From positions 6,760,083 to 6,824,082 of the forward strand of contig WNKI01000001.1 in NCBI GenBank assembly GCA_015350385.1: DNA of 64,000 nt, given 5' to 3'. Position 1 is the first letter of the stretch. Each line of letters begins with the position of its first letter. The DNA comes from Aculops lycopersici (Eukaryota > Arthropoda > Arachnida > Trombidiformes > Eriophyidae). The position numbers and the translations under genes were made by a program. Below the pieces are notes generated by a model. The model was given only the letters and a program-made list of their open reading frames with translations. It was not told the origin of the DNA and did not search any database. Below are positions 10,849 to 20,364 of this stretch, in pieces.

Positions 10849-12024
10849 ATGCGACTAACAAGACCGCTAATGACCAACATTAGTCTCTTGTTGGATTATT
10901 ATTCCAGATTCAATCCATCACCACTATCCATCAAGAAATTTATGGATTTTGGTCAGCAAGCATGTGAGAAGAAATCATTTATATTTCTTAGGAAAGAGCT
11001 ACCTGTGAGGTTGGCTAATATCATGAAGGAATTCAGTTTGTTACCAGAAAATTTGCTTCGAATGCCATCAGTTATGACAGTCCAAAATTGGTACTTGCGT
11101 AGTTTCGAGGAGATTCTAGCTTTCGAAAAGGTTAAGTCGGATAGTCATAAGAATTTGGAGGATTTTTGTGAAACATTGATCAAGATAAGAAATCGTCATT
11201 CGAATGTAGTTCAAACCATGGCGCAAGGTGTCATTGAGTTGAAGGAAAGCGAGAATGTAGACACTCAAACGGAGCATAGTACCCAATACTTTCTACATAG
11301 ATTTTATCTTAGCCGTATTAGCATCAGGATGTTAATCAACCAGCACGCAGCTCTATTCGGTGCCGATTTACCTGGTCATCCGCGGCATGTTGGTTGTATT
11401 GATCCAAATTGTGTAGTCACCGATGTGGTTCAGGATGCTTATGAGAATGCCAAGTTTTTATGTGATCAATATTACATGCGCTCGCCAGAGATTCATGTTG
11501 AAACCAAGAATTGCGATGACGTCAAGGGTCCAGTTTCAATTGTTTACGTGCCATCCCATCTTTATCATATGGCTTTCGAGTTGCTCAAAAACTCTATGCG
11601 TGCGGTTGTCGAGACTCACACGGAAGATGACGATTTACCGCCTGTTAAATTGCTTATAGTTAAGGGAAAAGAGGATCTCACCATCAAAATTAGTGATCGT
11701 GGCGGTGGTATCTCTAGGTCATTAACGGATAATTTGTTCTTGTATATGTATAGTACCGCACCTAGACCCTCAATCAATGATGCTAACTCGACACCGTTAG
11801 CGGGTTACGGTTATGGTTTGCCGCTATCGCGACTATATGCAAGGTACCTACAGGGCGACCTGGTAGTTTGTTCATACGAGGGTTACGGAACCGACGCAAT
11901 AATCTACTTGAAGGTTCTATCTAGCGAGGCCAACGAAGTGCTACCCGTTTTCAATCAAACATCCTCGAAACACTACCGAACTCACGCAGGAACCCACGAC
12001 TACCAGATTGGTACGAGTATCTGA
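10849..12024 (+). CDS. PDK: Pyruvate dehydrogenase kinase, mitochondrial
   Basis: A 391-residue kinase of the PDK/BCKDK family, which phosphorylates the E1-alpha subunit of the mitochondrial pyruvate dehydrogenase complex and shuts it off. The N-terminal four-helix domain carries LPVRLANIMKE and RNRH (His117, the conserved His of the family). The GHKL ATPase domain has the N box ELLKNSMRAV (Glu244, Asn248), the G1 box DRGGG (283-287), the YSTAPRP lid region and the G2 box GYGYGLPLSRLYAR (from 319). The C-terminal tail ends in HYRTHAGTHDY: the DW motif that in PDK2 supports the dimer and lipoyl-domain binding is D384-Y385 here, and the tail stops a few residues later. The start ATG fits the usual PDK N-terminus, and no cleavable presequence is obvious. 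No introns, where most animals have many. Confidence 0.97.
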   Translation: MRLTRPLMTNISLLLDYYSRFNPSPLSIKKFMDFGQQACEKKSFIFLRKELPVRLANIMKEFSLLPENLLRMPSVMTVQNWYLRSFEEILAFEKVKSDSHKNLEDFCETLIKIRNRHSNVVQTMAQGVIELKESENVDTQTEHSTQYFLHRFYLSRISIRMLINQHAALFGADLPGHPRHVGCIDPNCVVTDVVQDAYENAKFLCDQYYMRSPEIHVETKNCDDVKGPVSIVYVPSHLYHMAFELLKNSMRAVVETHTEDDDLPPVKLLIVKGKEDLTIKISDRGGGISRSLTDNLFLYMYSTAPRPSINDANSTPLAGYGYGLPLSRLYARYLQGDLVVCSYEGYGTDAIIYLKVLSSEANEVLPVFNQTSSKHYRTHAGTHDYQIGTSI

Positions 12025-12394
12025 TCTAGATCTAGATTTAATCTTATCTCCAAACCACACACACAAATACCAAGACACAGCCATCAAAAGCCTCGAATGA
12101 TCTGAACACATATTACGAAAGCAAGCCAAACTTTTGTGAAGTTGTAGGCAAGTGAAATGAATCGGAACTAGCAACCAAAATCCATTACACAACATTGACA
12201 AGTCTGAATCTAGATTGTGACTCTGATTATCAGATTAGTTGTATCACGTAGCTATATAGTAGTTATTGAATTACATTAATCGTGCACAAAGCACCATGTA
12301 CCAATAAGCAGGAGAGTGAGACTTTTCAAAAAGTTTTAACATGATTATTGATACTATCAATATCATTATATCCAACTTTCAGTTGCAATTTCAT

Positions 12395-12400
12395 AATAAA
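12395..12400 (+). terminator. Poly(A) signal AATAAA, PDK
   Basis: AATAAA about 370 bases after the PDK stop codon, followed by A/T- and TC-rich sequence. Confidence 0.45.
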
Positions 12401-12465
12401 TTTCATCAGTCTCATCATTATGAATGGATGAGTTAGCTAAGCGCTCACCCTCTAATAGAAGTCTG

Positions 12466-12600
12466 CTCTCTCTCTCTCTCTNNNNNNNNNNNNNNNNNNN
12501 NCTTAACTTAACTTACTACTACGTACGTACTACTACTATAGTAGTAGTAGTAGTAGTACGTACGTACGTACGTACGTACTACCTACCTACTACTACGTAC

Positions 12601-12658
<58 letters not shown>
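12466..12658. repeat. Composite simple repeat with an embedded 20-base gap
   Basis: Order: (CT)n at 12466-12481, unknown bases at 12482-12501, a drifting mixture of CTTAA, TAC, TAG and ACGT units at 12502-12601, then a long perfect (TC)n at 12602-12658. The middle part changes unit every few copies, which is unusual for a microsatellite and may partly be a sequencing or gap-closing artefact. Confidence 0.85.
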
Positions 12659-12663
<5 letters not shown>

Positions 12664-13302
12664 AAAAAGTATCTTCGTCGTTTTATAATGTGAGATTCCA
12701 TTGTTGTGGCGCCCAAAATCAACTATCAAGTGTGTGGGTATTCACACTCATTACCTTGATATGTTGTCAAGGTCATATCACGCCATCATTACAGGAATAA
12801 ACTGGATATGATTATAAAATGGACCAGGCGATCCATATTTGTTTAAGAAAACTTGATAGACCTTATAGACGGCTCGAAGCTAGCTTGAGACCGTTTCTTC
12901 AGCTCCTCCAGTCAAGGTTATCGAGGCCATTATCTAAATTTCATTTCATTCAAACGAGTTATTCTTGAAATCTTTTTTGATTGATGACACTGAATATGAA
13001 ATCAATCTTCGTAGAAGAGTTAGAGAAGTTTATCATGCTGAGGGCGAATGCGTAGAAGGATGCCGATGGCTATCAGTAGATGAATAGAATACCGAGACAC
13101 TTATCTGTATGTGGTTCGTGCGAGGCGCCGCAAGGATGCACGCGCAACATGCATTTAAAACACGCACTCTACGCGCACATGTCTGTTCTGGGTCATACAG
13201 AAGTGCATTCGCATGCTTGCTTGTATATCCAATTCATGTTTCAAATTCATCGATCTCTTACCTGAAAATTGAATCAAATAACGGGATATCAATACATAGA
13301 AA

Positions 13303-14508
13303 ATGTCTAAACCTCTAGAGGATGAGCTCAAAGAGAGGCTTCATATTAGAACTCTGGAGAAAACATCTAGATCTTCGGGGTGCATTAGTGCCGGCCAAAG
13401 TTACTCGACAGATACTGGAGAAAGGATATTTGTCAAATCCAATGGAAGCCTCAATGCTGTTGCCATGTTCAATGGAGAGATGGAATCACTTAAAGCCATT
13501 GTGGCTACAAAGACTCTAAGGGCACCAAAACCAATATTAGTTATACACGACTATGATAACACTCACAACTCATCTATCGTAATGGAATTCATTGATATCT
13601 CACCTCTAACTGACTCGACTGCAAAGATATTGGGTCAAAATCTAGCCAAACTACATGATTATAATAACAAGGTTATGAGATACAATGAGAGGGCGTCTAA
13701 GTGGATTGGTGGCAAGCCACCCTCGGCGAAGCCAATCATCGAAAGTCGCAAAACTAGGCCACAGACATCGAATGAACCCAAAGAGGAGATTGAAGATAAT
13801 GAAGATGTCGAGGAGGAAGAAAATCAATTTACTAGGCATAGTTACAAAGCAAACAAGACAATCAACATCCAACAGCATCAAGCAAGGCAGCAGGATCAAC
13901 CTTTAGAAGAATCAACAAGTGATGCGTACTCAGAGAAATTTGTCCCCGAACCAAACACTGAAGCCATCAAGCAATTTGGCTTCCATGTACCCACCTCATG
14001 TGGTGCAGTACCTCAACAAAATGAGTGGACTGATGATTGGGTATCATTCTATGCTAGGCATAGATTAGATTACACTATTAGAGCTTTACTATCGGATCAC
14101 GGTGATCGCGAGTTGATTCAAGAATGGTCTCACCTTCAATTGAAAGTGGACAAACTCTTCGTCGACTATAAGCCTAAAGGCGAGGGTGAGATACTACCAT
14201 GTTTACTACACGGTGACTTGTGGTCAGGAAATGCAGCTCAAATAAGCGATGGTACTGATGCGGTGGTATATGATCCCAGTTCCTTCTATGGTCATTCTGA
14301 GTACGAGTTTGGTATTGTGAGGATGTTTGGCGGATTTTCAAAAGAATTCGAGAATGCTTATTTTGATATGATGCCTAAGAAGAAGTTATTCGAAAAACGT
14401 AACGAGTTATATCAACTTTTCCACCATTTGAACCACTGGAACCATTTTGGCTCGGGCTATCGAACTAGCTCCTTAAGAATTATGAAAGATCTCAACGCAA
14501 TGTGCTGA
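13303..14508 (+). CDS. FN3K: Fructosamine-3-kinase / ketosamine-3-kinase
   Basis: A 401-residue protein-repair kinase that phosphorylates the sugar of glycated lysines so that the adduct falls off. Visible features: glycine-rich loop SSGCISAGQSYSTDTG with the redox-switch Cys of the family (Cys27), ATP-binding Lys45 in IFVKSN, catalytic HGDLWSGN (Asp305), metal-binding Asp324 in YDPSSFYGHSEYE, and the C-terminal signature LNHWNHFGSGYR. Human FN3K has 309 residues. The excess is an acidic, Gln-rich insert at about residues 127-215, between the helix YNNKVM and GFHVPT. The insert is hydrophilic and probably a surface loop. The ATG at 13303 gives the family-typical N-terminus. It converges with the Q-rich gene, with only 105 bases between the stop codons. 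No introns. Confidence 0.96.
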   Translation: MSKPLEDELKERLHIRTLEKTSRSSGCISAGQSYSTDTGERIFVKSNGSLNAVAMFNGEMESLKAIVATKTLRAPKPILVIHDYDNTHNSSIVMEFIDISPLTDSTAKILGQNLAKLHDYNNKVMRYNERASKWIGGKPPSAKPIIESRKTRPQTSNEPKEEIEDNEDVEEEENQFTRHSYKANKTINIQQHQARQQDQPLEESTSDAYSEKFVPEPNTEAIKQFGFHVPTSCGAVPQQNEWTDDWVSFYARHRLDYTIRALLSDHGDRELIQEWSHLQLKVDKLFVDYKPKGEGEILPCLLHGDLWSGNAAQISDGTDAVVYDPSSFYGHSEYEFGIVRMFGGFSKEFENAYFDMMPKKKLFEKRNELYQLFHHLNHWNHFGSGYRTSSLRIMKDLNAMC

Positions 14509-14613
14509 TCTATAGTAGTACTATCATGAGAATAATCTAAGATGATACTGCTCAAAAATTATAAGATTTAACTTTCGGCTTTGTTATTTTATTATTTTAT
14601 CATCATGTTATCA

Positions 14614-17600
14614 TCAAACAACTAGAACCGCTGTTTCCGTACTTCCGGTTAATAGATTTCCAAATGCTTTTGAGCTCTTAGTAGGTGGTGGCCATGGGAA
14701 CGCAACCCCACGAACCAATTTTATAGCTCTTACATAATCTTCACTAATTTGATTAGGTGTTACCTCACTCTGTTGACGACTATTATTCGTCATTGTTTTG
14801 GAAGTTTTTGAAGACTTATGGACACGAGGCTCTGGCTCAAAAGTGAGCGCTGAACTACGAGCTGTTGGATTTACTTTGGGAATTGGCGTCTGAATGATGG
14901 GTCTCGACGTGGTACTCTTGGTTGAATTTTGGTGCGCAAAATCATTGTTCAGGGTGATTGTCATCGGAATAATTGGCGTAAATTGACTCCTTCTACTCTC
15001 AGCCATTTGATAATGGTCAACTGGGCCAAAAATTTCTTGCGGTTTTTTCGTTGACCTTCTCGATTTACCTGATCCCTTGTTGTTCAATTGTTTCCTCCTA
15101 TCCATCATTAGGAAAGGGTGTCTACTTGGTGTGCTGAATCTCAAAGTTGTAGGATATTGAGGAGCTGGTGTGGTGCTAGTGGTTGTTGTGGAAGTAGTGG
15201 TACTAGTGGTGGTGGTCGGCATTAGCTGACTTGGCAGGTAACCCTCGAACGTAGACGTTGCCATTGGTAGGCGAGTTGTGATAAATGGGTCTTCTTCGAC
15301 CTGGATATTCGCATCACTTTGCGGCGCAAAAGTTGGAGGTGAAATTTCAGCTGCCTGTTCCTGTTGCTGAGGGTCTAATCTGAATTCAGGTCTCGCAACT
15401 TCAGAATCTGGAGCGCGAAAGATGTTCGACTCGCCCCCAACCACTTGTTGTCCACCACCCTGAACCGTTTCCACATGCTCTGACCCCTTGGCACTGTCCA
15501 CATTTTGCGCCATATTTCTCGTTTGAGTCTGTCTCATGGCAGGACCCTCTTGAGTCGGAGTAGAAGTTCTAATAAATGCCTCAGGCTCAATCACGTAGCC
15601 GCTGGTATCGTCGATGGCCTCACTAGGACCAGCAGCCAACTGAGCCTGTTGCTCTTGTTGGTTTGGTTGTTGTTCCTGCTCCTCGCGTGAGTTTGTATTA
15701 TTAGTCATAATTTCTTGTTGCAAATTTTGACCCCTTTGCTGAGATCTAAGCAAGTCGCCGGTAACATTTTGGGCAGTGAACATTAGGAGATTAATATGGT
15801 TAGCCACAATTGGCAGCGGAAGGTTGGATCTACCTGCTGATGAACGATCATACGAGTTGACTGGATATTCACGCATCAACATGTTACCCTGTAGTTGACG
15901 TCGGTGTCGATTGTTGCTTTCTATTTGTCTGGCCAACAAATCGACTGGCGAAGTCATTGATGAAAACTGATCGATTCTTCCATCTGTGATCGTCACGGGC
16001 AAGGATCCAGGTAGATAGGCGCTGGCATTTCGCCAACCTCTTTGCATGGGCGACAGAGAGTTCAAAATCAACGATCTACTATGGCGTCCATTGCGCGTTG
16101 CAACCTGTTGCTGCTGGCGTGCAACCATTGAAAGTAATGAACTAGAATCGTCAGCCTTAGGCTTAATCTTCGACACGCCACCTGTTAGTGCGGCCACAGT
16201 CGCTATGCGACTGGCAGTCGTGTGAACCTTCGGCCTCTTTGGTGGATTGCGCGTCATATCAACGACAGTCTGAAAGAATCTCATCATTGGTCGCCGATTT
16301 GGATGCTGCCATCTGTTGTGCGTCGATGAGGCCCCCCTAAGAGGATCGCCCGGCGAGGTGGTCGGTTTTCGGCGCGACCTGTTGAATCTGTTTGCCAATT
16401 GAGTTGCACTCAATATAAATCTTTGCCCAGCTGTTGTGCCTCCAGAATTTGCTGCCGCATTCACCTGTTGATTTCTAATTCTATTACTGTTTCTCGTAGC
16501 GCGAGCCATTGCAAACGGTAGAGCCAAGCCAGCCATTTGCATCATGCCAGGCGGAGGCATCGGCAGATTGGGCATCTGTGGTGGCTGAGGAATATTCGGC
16601 ATTTGGGGGAGTCGCTGCTGGAAGGCACCCATTTGGTTGCGTAGGCCGGAGGTAAAACCAGCTAGGGAAGTTAGATTGTTAGCCGCCGGTCCTAGTGTCT
16701 GACCGATTGGATTTAGGGCCGATCCACCTGTTAGTAATCCCGAAGCTTTGGCCAAGTTCTTGGTATTTCTCATGTTGCCGCCTGTCATTATCAAAGTGGG
16801 AGAGCCAGCCAAGTTTACGGGTTGCATTAGTGCAGGTTGTAATAGATTATTATTATTGTTATTACCTAGATAACCAGCCGATTGAAAGCGACCAGCGGGA
16901 ATAGTTATTTGCTGGCCGCCGGCCGTGGAAATGACCATGGGGTTCATTGATGGCGATGCAGTCATAATGTTCGACCTGATCGAACCCTCAGATTGCTGGA
17001 GCTGCTGCTGTTGCTGGTCTCCATTGAAGCCACCATTGAAGATTTGATTATAAATCCATGGATTTGCAGAGTACGGTGGAGGCGACCTTAATAGAATGCT
17101 AGGATTTTGGTGGTGTTGGCTGAAATGATGCAGAGATTGTTGTTGTTGTAGCATTGGATTGAATGATTGGAGCTGCTCAGTACTGAGTGCATACTGTCCG
17201 TTTCCATTGCCTGTCTGTAGCGGGCCTCCTGGTTGCGGGACTGTTTCCATTTGCTCATAAAAACTCTTACCTGAGTTTGGATCATAATTTACAATCTCAA
17301 ATTGTGAGTTAATGTCATTTTGGGCCTGACTGATTGTATTTGGCGCCTCACCAGACGTCGGGGTCGTTGAATCGTTATTATCTCTGCCACTATCCTCACC
17401 TGCATCACCGCTTGTTTGCGATCTCACAGAATCGGAACTCTGATTTGGTTGCTGATTACTTGCCTCCTGGTTCATTGACTTCAATGCCTCGCTTGACCAT
17501 TGCTGCGGCGACATGGGAAACTCCAAGTAAGTTGACATTGGCATCGAGGGCTGGTTCACATAATTGGCCGGCACCTCCTCTGGGCCAAGCTGTGGCTGCA

Positions 17601-20364
17601 AATACTGTTGCGAATGTTGCATCGCTGCGGCAATGGCTTCATTTGTCGCCTGTTGCCTGGCAAAATCTTGCCAGTTTTGCTGTTGTTGTTGCTGCTGATG
17701 GTTGAATAGCGTCTGATGCTGACCCATCTGATCCAGGGGAGCTTGCGCCAACATGTACTGGCTACCCGTTGCATCCAAAGGCGAACCGGAAGTCTCGTAC
17801 TGGAGACCTCGTTGTTGTTGCTGTTGTTCGTTTGTCAATGTCAGATTGCTGGCGGTGGAAGTAAGTGGCTCGTTAGGAATTACTACAGAGTCGTGGATAT
17901 TTGAAGATTGTGCCCGATAAGATGTAACTCCGCCAGGTACAACTTGAGCTATCCCACCGAAGCGAGAGGAAACTGTGCCCGAATTTCCAATGGGCGATCT
18001 TAGCTTAAGCTTAGCCAAATGCTCCTGCTGGCCAGAATAAAAGCTAGTCTCCTGCTCTGAGCTCATGGTTGTCGTTGGGTTGGGATTTAAAGAGGCAAAC
18101 TCATTGACTCTAGTGGAGGCTTGCGCTGAAATTGAAGAGTTTCTCTGATTGTTATTATTTATCAACTGACCCTGAACTCCGTTTTGGCTGGCGGGTCTCA
18201 AACCTAAATTCAACGGTATAGGTGCAATCGGTGTTGTGGCTCTACTGATTGCATCGCTTATGAATCTCGAGCTTGCCGCTCGACTCAGGAGGTTTTGTCG
18301 CAGCAACTGCTGCTGTTGCATGTTGAATGATGGATGGGCGCCACCTGTGGCTATGGTCACATTGAGCGGCCGCTGATACTGTTGCGGTGGTGGCAATTGG
18401 AAGCTTAAGATTGGCACACTCGCTGCGGTTGCTATCGATAAATGGTCGTCGCTAGCTGAAATGGGCAATCCAGATTGCGACATCCGCCTCTTGTCTTTGT
18501 CGGACTTTAAGGAAGAACCCAATTTCGTTAAAAGATTGACCTTCTGAATGAAACTCTGTCTTGTTGGTTGCTCGTTACCCATGAGCTTGCCGCCTGATCG
18601 CGTGCCATTGTTTTGAATTTGTCTCGACGATGACGACGACGACTGCTGCTGTTGCTGTCTATTGATCAACTTCCTCGCCTCTACCTGAGCCATTTGCTCA
18701 GCCAGTTTCGTCATAAGCTCAATTGTGTGTGACTCTGACATTGCACCCGCAACTCGGGCACTAATAGCTGGCGACACCAGCTGAGCTGCTAGCAGCTTGG
18801 CAGCGGCTGCGGCGGCAGCAGCAGTCACAGGTGGCTGCTGATTTAGCTGCTGTTGTTGTGGTTGCAGTCCGACTTCCGGTTGCCCCATTCTCAAAGATCC
18901 AGGTATAGGTTGTTGTTGACGATGTTGTTGTTGTTGCGGGTGCGAGTGCGGGTGCATCATGTTAAATTGAGGCATTGAACTACCCCTATTCAAGGCGGTC
19001 AATCGACTCGATTGATCTTGAGTCAATCTGTTGAATATCTTCATTGCCTCGCTTTCCTCCCTGAGATTCAGCTTGTCTATTGGCAGTGTGTAAAGTGTTC
19101 TCATTGATTCATCCTTGTACTGGTCTAATAAATCGCTGCCACCAACAAACGGATGGCTTGGTCTCGCATTGCTATTTTCTTTATTCAAATCGTTGGCCGG
19201 ATACGTTGCGACGTCCACTTCCGGTCCCGCTGGCTCATGCTGATCCAAATCGGCTAGAGCCTTCTCTCCGGAGGTACTAGCCTCTAAGGTCTTGTTAGCT
19301 AGTGCAATATTTTTGATACTTGCATTCAAATCCTCATCAGCCAACGTAGATTGCTCACCTGCCGCGAGTAACTTTTGCTTTTGTTTATGTGCAGCACTTG
19401 CGTTTGCCAAAATGGTTTGTGATAACTTCTCCAACTGCTTTTGGCTCACCTGTGGCCTCGCATGATGGTATTGCTTCTCGTAGACCTTCTTGAATTGCCT
19501 ATCAACTAGCTCCTCACTAGCCAATTGCGTCGGCATCTTCGCCATGGAAGAGGACGGAGTAAATGAAGACGTTTGACCGGGTGAGGAGAAGGAAGTTTTG
19601 AAGTGCGTGTAGCTGGGCGGCTGCGATCCACTCATTAGCGGGTGGCCATCGTCAAAGGAATTGGATAAAATCTCGTAGGGTAACTTTGAGGTGTCTGATG
19701 ATGACACTGGAAGTGAGAGCTCGTTGCCAGGACCAAAAACTTGATACTGCGTGTGAGGGCTCATTTGACTACCAAAATCGATTGAGGACTGCTGTTGGGA
19801 CAACTGTTGCATGTTCGGCGGTTGCGACAACATGGACACTTGTGGATTCTCAACTGACGCTGCAATCTCGTAAGGTTTTTCCTTTTTTACCCAGTGATGC
19901 ACTAGCACGGGTTTTGGTACATACTTCAAATGATGATGGTGATGGTGACAATGTACAATTGGCCATGGAACGGGAACTGGGTGTGGTTTGCCTCCGCCGC
20001 CACCACCGTCAATAGCGATCACTGTTGTTTTAGAGCTCGCCTTTGAGCTCTTACTTCCGGCTTCCGCCGGTTTGATTTGAATAATCTGACTAAAGTTGGC
20101 TATTAGGTAGGCGAAAATAAATATCTTGACGAGTTCCTCTAGACTTCCTCTTGTTCTTCTTTTTCCAACATACTCCTTGTTAAGGATTACAAGTTTTTGT
20201 CTTCTCATCTTATCACATTTTAAGAATTGTATCTCTGAGCGTGCTGTTGTTTTATTTGGTTGTATTACATTCATATTATCTTGCTTGTTTGTGGATTTGC
20301 AAAACAACTTTCGTCGCTTCAGTATCAAGCTCGTGGTGTTCATTTTGTGATTTACCTCAATCAT
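14614..20364 (-). CDS. Very large Gln/Ser/Asn-rich protein with a His tract; function unknown
   Basis: A single open frame of 1,916 codons. I do not recognise the family. The first 77 residues are basic, followed by one hydrophobic segment (about 78-97, KIFIFAYLIANFSQIIQI), so it may be a signal anchor or a signal peptide preceded by a long leader. A Gly/His stretch follows (five glycines, then HCHHHHHH at 138-145, then LKYVPKPVLVHHWVKK). The rest is low complexity: many polyQ runs, an Ala run, Met/Pro-rich segments (PQMPNIPQPPQMPNLPMPPP), Asn runs, arginine-rich patches with dibasic sites, and a Thr/Ser tract near residue 1,720. Frame openness over 5.7 kb and biased but protein-like composition support coding. 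It looks extracellular (cuticular or secreted matrix) by its N-terminus, but a nuclear Q-rich regulator cannot be excluded. The start is uncertain: the first ATG is used, other in-frame ATGs lie at codons 8, 31 and 53, and a short upstream exon joining just before the hydrophobic segment is possible. Confidence 0.8.
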   Translation of the reverse strand: MIEVNHKMNTTSLILKRRKLFCKSTNKQDNMNVIQPNKTTARSEIQFLKCDKMRRQKLVILNKEYVGKRRTRGSLEELVKIFIFAYLIANFSQIIQIKPAEAGSKSSKASSKTTVIAIDGGGGGGKPHPVPVPWPIVHCHHHHHHLKYVPKPVLVHHWVKKEKPYEIAASVENPQVSMLSQPPNMQQLSQQQSSIDFGSQMSPHTQYQVFGPGNELSLPVSSSDTSKLPYEILSNSFDDGHPLMSGSQPPSYTHFKTSFSSPGQTSSFTPSSSMAKMPTQLASEELVDRQFKKVYEKQYHHARPQVSQKQLEKLSQTILANASAAHKQKQKLLAAGEQSTLADEDLNASIKNIALANKTLEASTSGEKALADLDQHEPAGPEVDVATYPANDLNKENSNARPSHPFVGGSDLLDQYKDESMRTLYTLPIDKLNLREESEAMKIFNRLTQDQSSRLTALNRGSSMPQFNMMHPHSHPQQQQHRQQQPIPGSLRMGQPEVGLQPQQQQLNQQPPVTAAAAAAAAKLLAAQLVSPAISARVAGAMSESHTIELMTKLAEQMAQVEARKLINRQQQQQSSSSSSRQIQNNGTRSGGKLMGNEQPTRQSFIQKVNLLTKLGSSLKSDKDKRRMSQSGLPISASDDHLSIATAASVPILSFQLPPPQQYQRPLNVTIATGGAHPSFNMQQQQLLRQNLLSRAASSRFISDAISRATTPIAPIPLNLGLRPASQNGVQGQLINNNNQRNSSISAQASTRVNEFASLNPNPTTTMSSEQETSFYSGQQEHLAKLKLRSPIGNSGTVSSRFGGIAQVVPGGVTSYRAQSSNIHDSVVIPNEPLTSTASNLTLTNEQQQQQRGLQYETSGSPLDATGSQYMLAQAPLDQMGQHQTLFNHQQQQQQQNWQDFARQQATNEAIAAAMQHSQQYLQPQLGPEEVPANYVNQPSMPMSTYLEFPMSPQQWSSEALKSMNQEASNQQPNQSSDSVRSQTSGDAGEDSGRDNNDSTTPTSGEAPNTISQAQNDINSQFEIVNYDPNSGKSFYEQMETVPQPGGPLQTGNGNGQYALSTEQLQSFNPMLQQQQSLHHFSQHHQNPSILLRSPPPYSANPWIYNQIFNGGFNGDQQQQQLQQSEGSIRSNIMTASPSMNPMVISTAGGQQITIPAGRFQSAGYLGNNNNNNLLQPALMQPVNLAGSPTLIMTGGNMRNTKNLAKASGLLTGGSALNPIGQTLGPAANNLTSLAGFTSGLRNQMGAFQQRLPQMPNIPQPPQMPNLPMPPPGMMQMAGLALPFAMARATRNSNRIRNQQVNAAANSGGTTAGQRFILSATQLANRFNRSRRKPTTSPGDPLRGASSTHNRWQHPNRRPMMRFFQTVVDMTRNPPKRPKVHTTASRIATVAALTGGVSKIKPKADDSSSLLSMVARQQQQVATRNGRHSRSLILNSLSPMQRGWRNASAYLPGSLPVTITDGRIDQFSSMTSPVDLLARQIESNNRHRRQLQGNMLMREYPVNSYDRSSAGRSNLPLPIVANHINLLMFTAQNVTGDLLRSQQRGQNLQQEIMTNNTNSREEQEQQPNQQEQQAQLAAGPSEAIDDTSGYVIEPEAFIRTSTPTQEGPAMRQTQTRNMAQNVDSAKGSEHVETVQGGGQQVVGGESNIFRAPDSEVARPEFRLDPQQQEQAAEISPPTFAPQSDANIQVEEDPFITTRLPMATSTFEGYLPSQLMPTTTTSTTTSTTTTSTTPAPQYPTTLRFSTPSRHPFLMMDRRKQLNNKGSGKSRRSTKKPQEIFGPVDHYQMAESRRSQFTPIIPMTITLNNDFAHQNSTKSTTSRPIIQTPIPKVNPTARSSALTFEPEPRVHKSSKTSKTMTNNSRQQSEVTPNQISEDYVRAIKLVRGVAFPWPPPTKSSKAFGNLLTGSTETAVLVV

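Larger units (their letters stand above)
12025..13302. other. Intergenic region PDK to fructosamine-3-kinase
   Basis: Holds the PDK 3' untranslated region, the composite CT/ACGT repeat with its assembly gap (12466-12658), and the upstream region of the next gene. At 12753-12773 ACCTTGA and TCAAGGT form an inverted pair, and the right half extends to TCAAGGTCA, the consensus for FTZ-F1-type nuclear receptors; whether it is used is unknown. No coding sequence. Confidence 0.5.
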
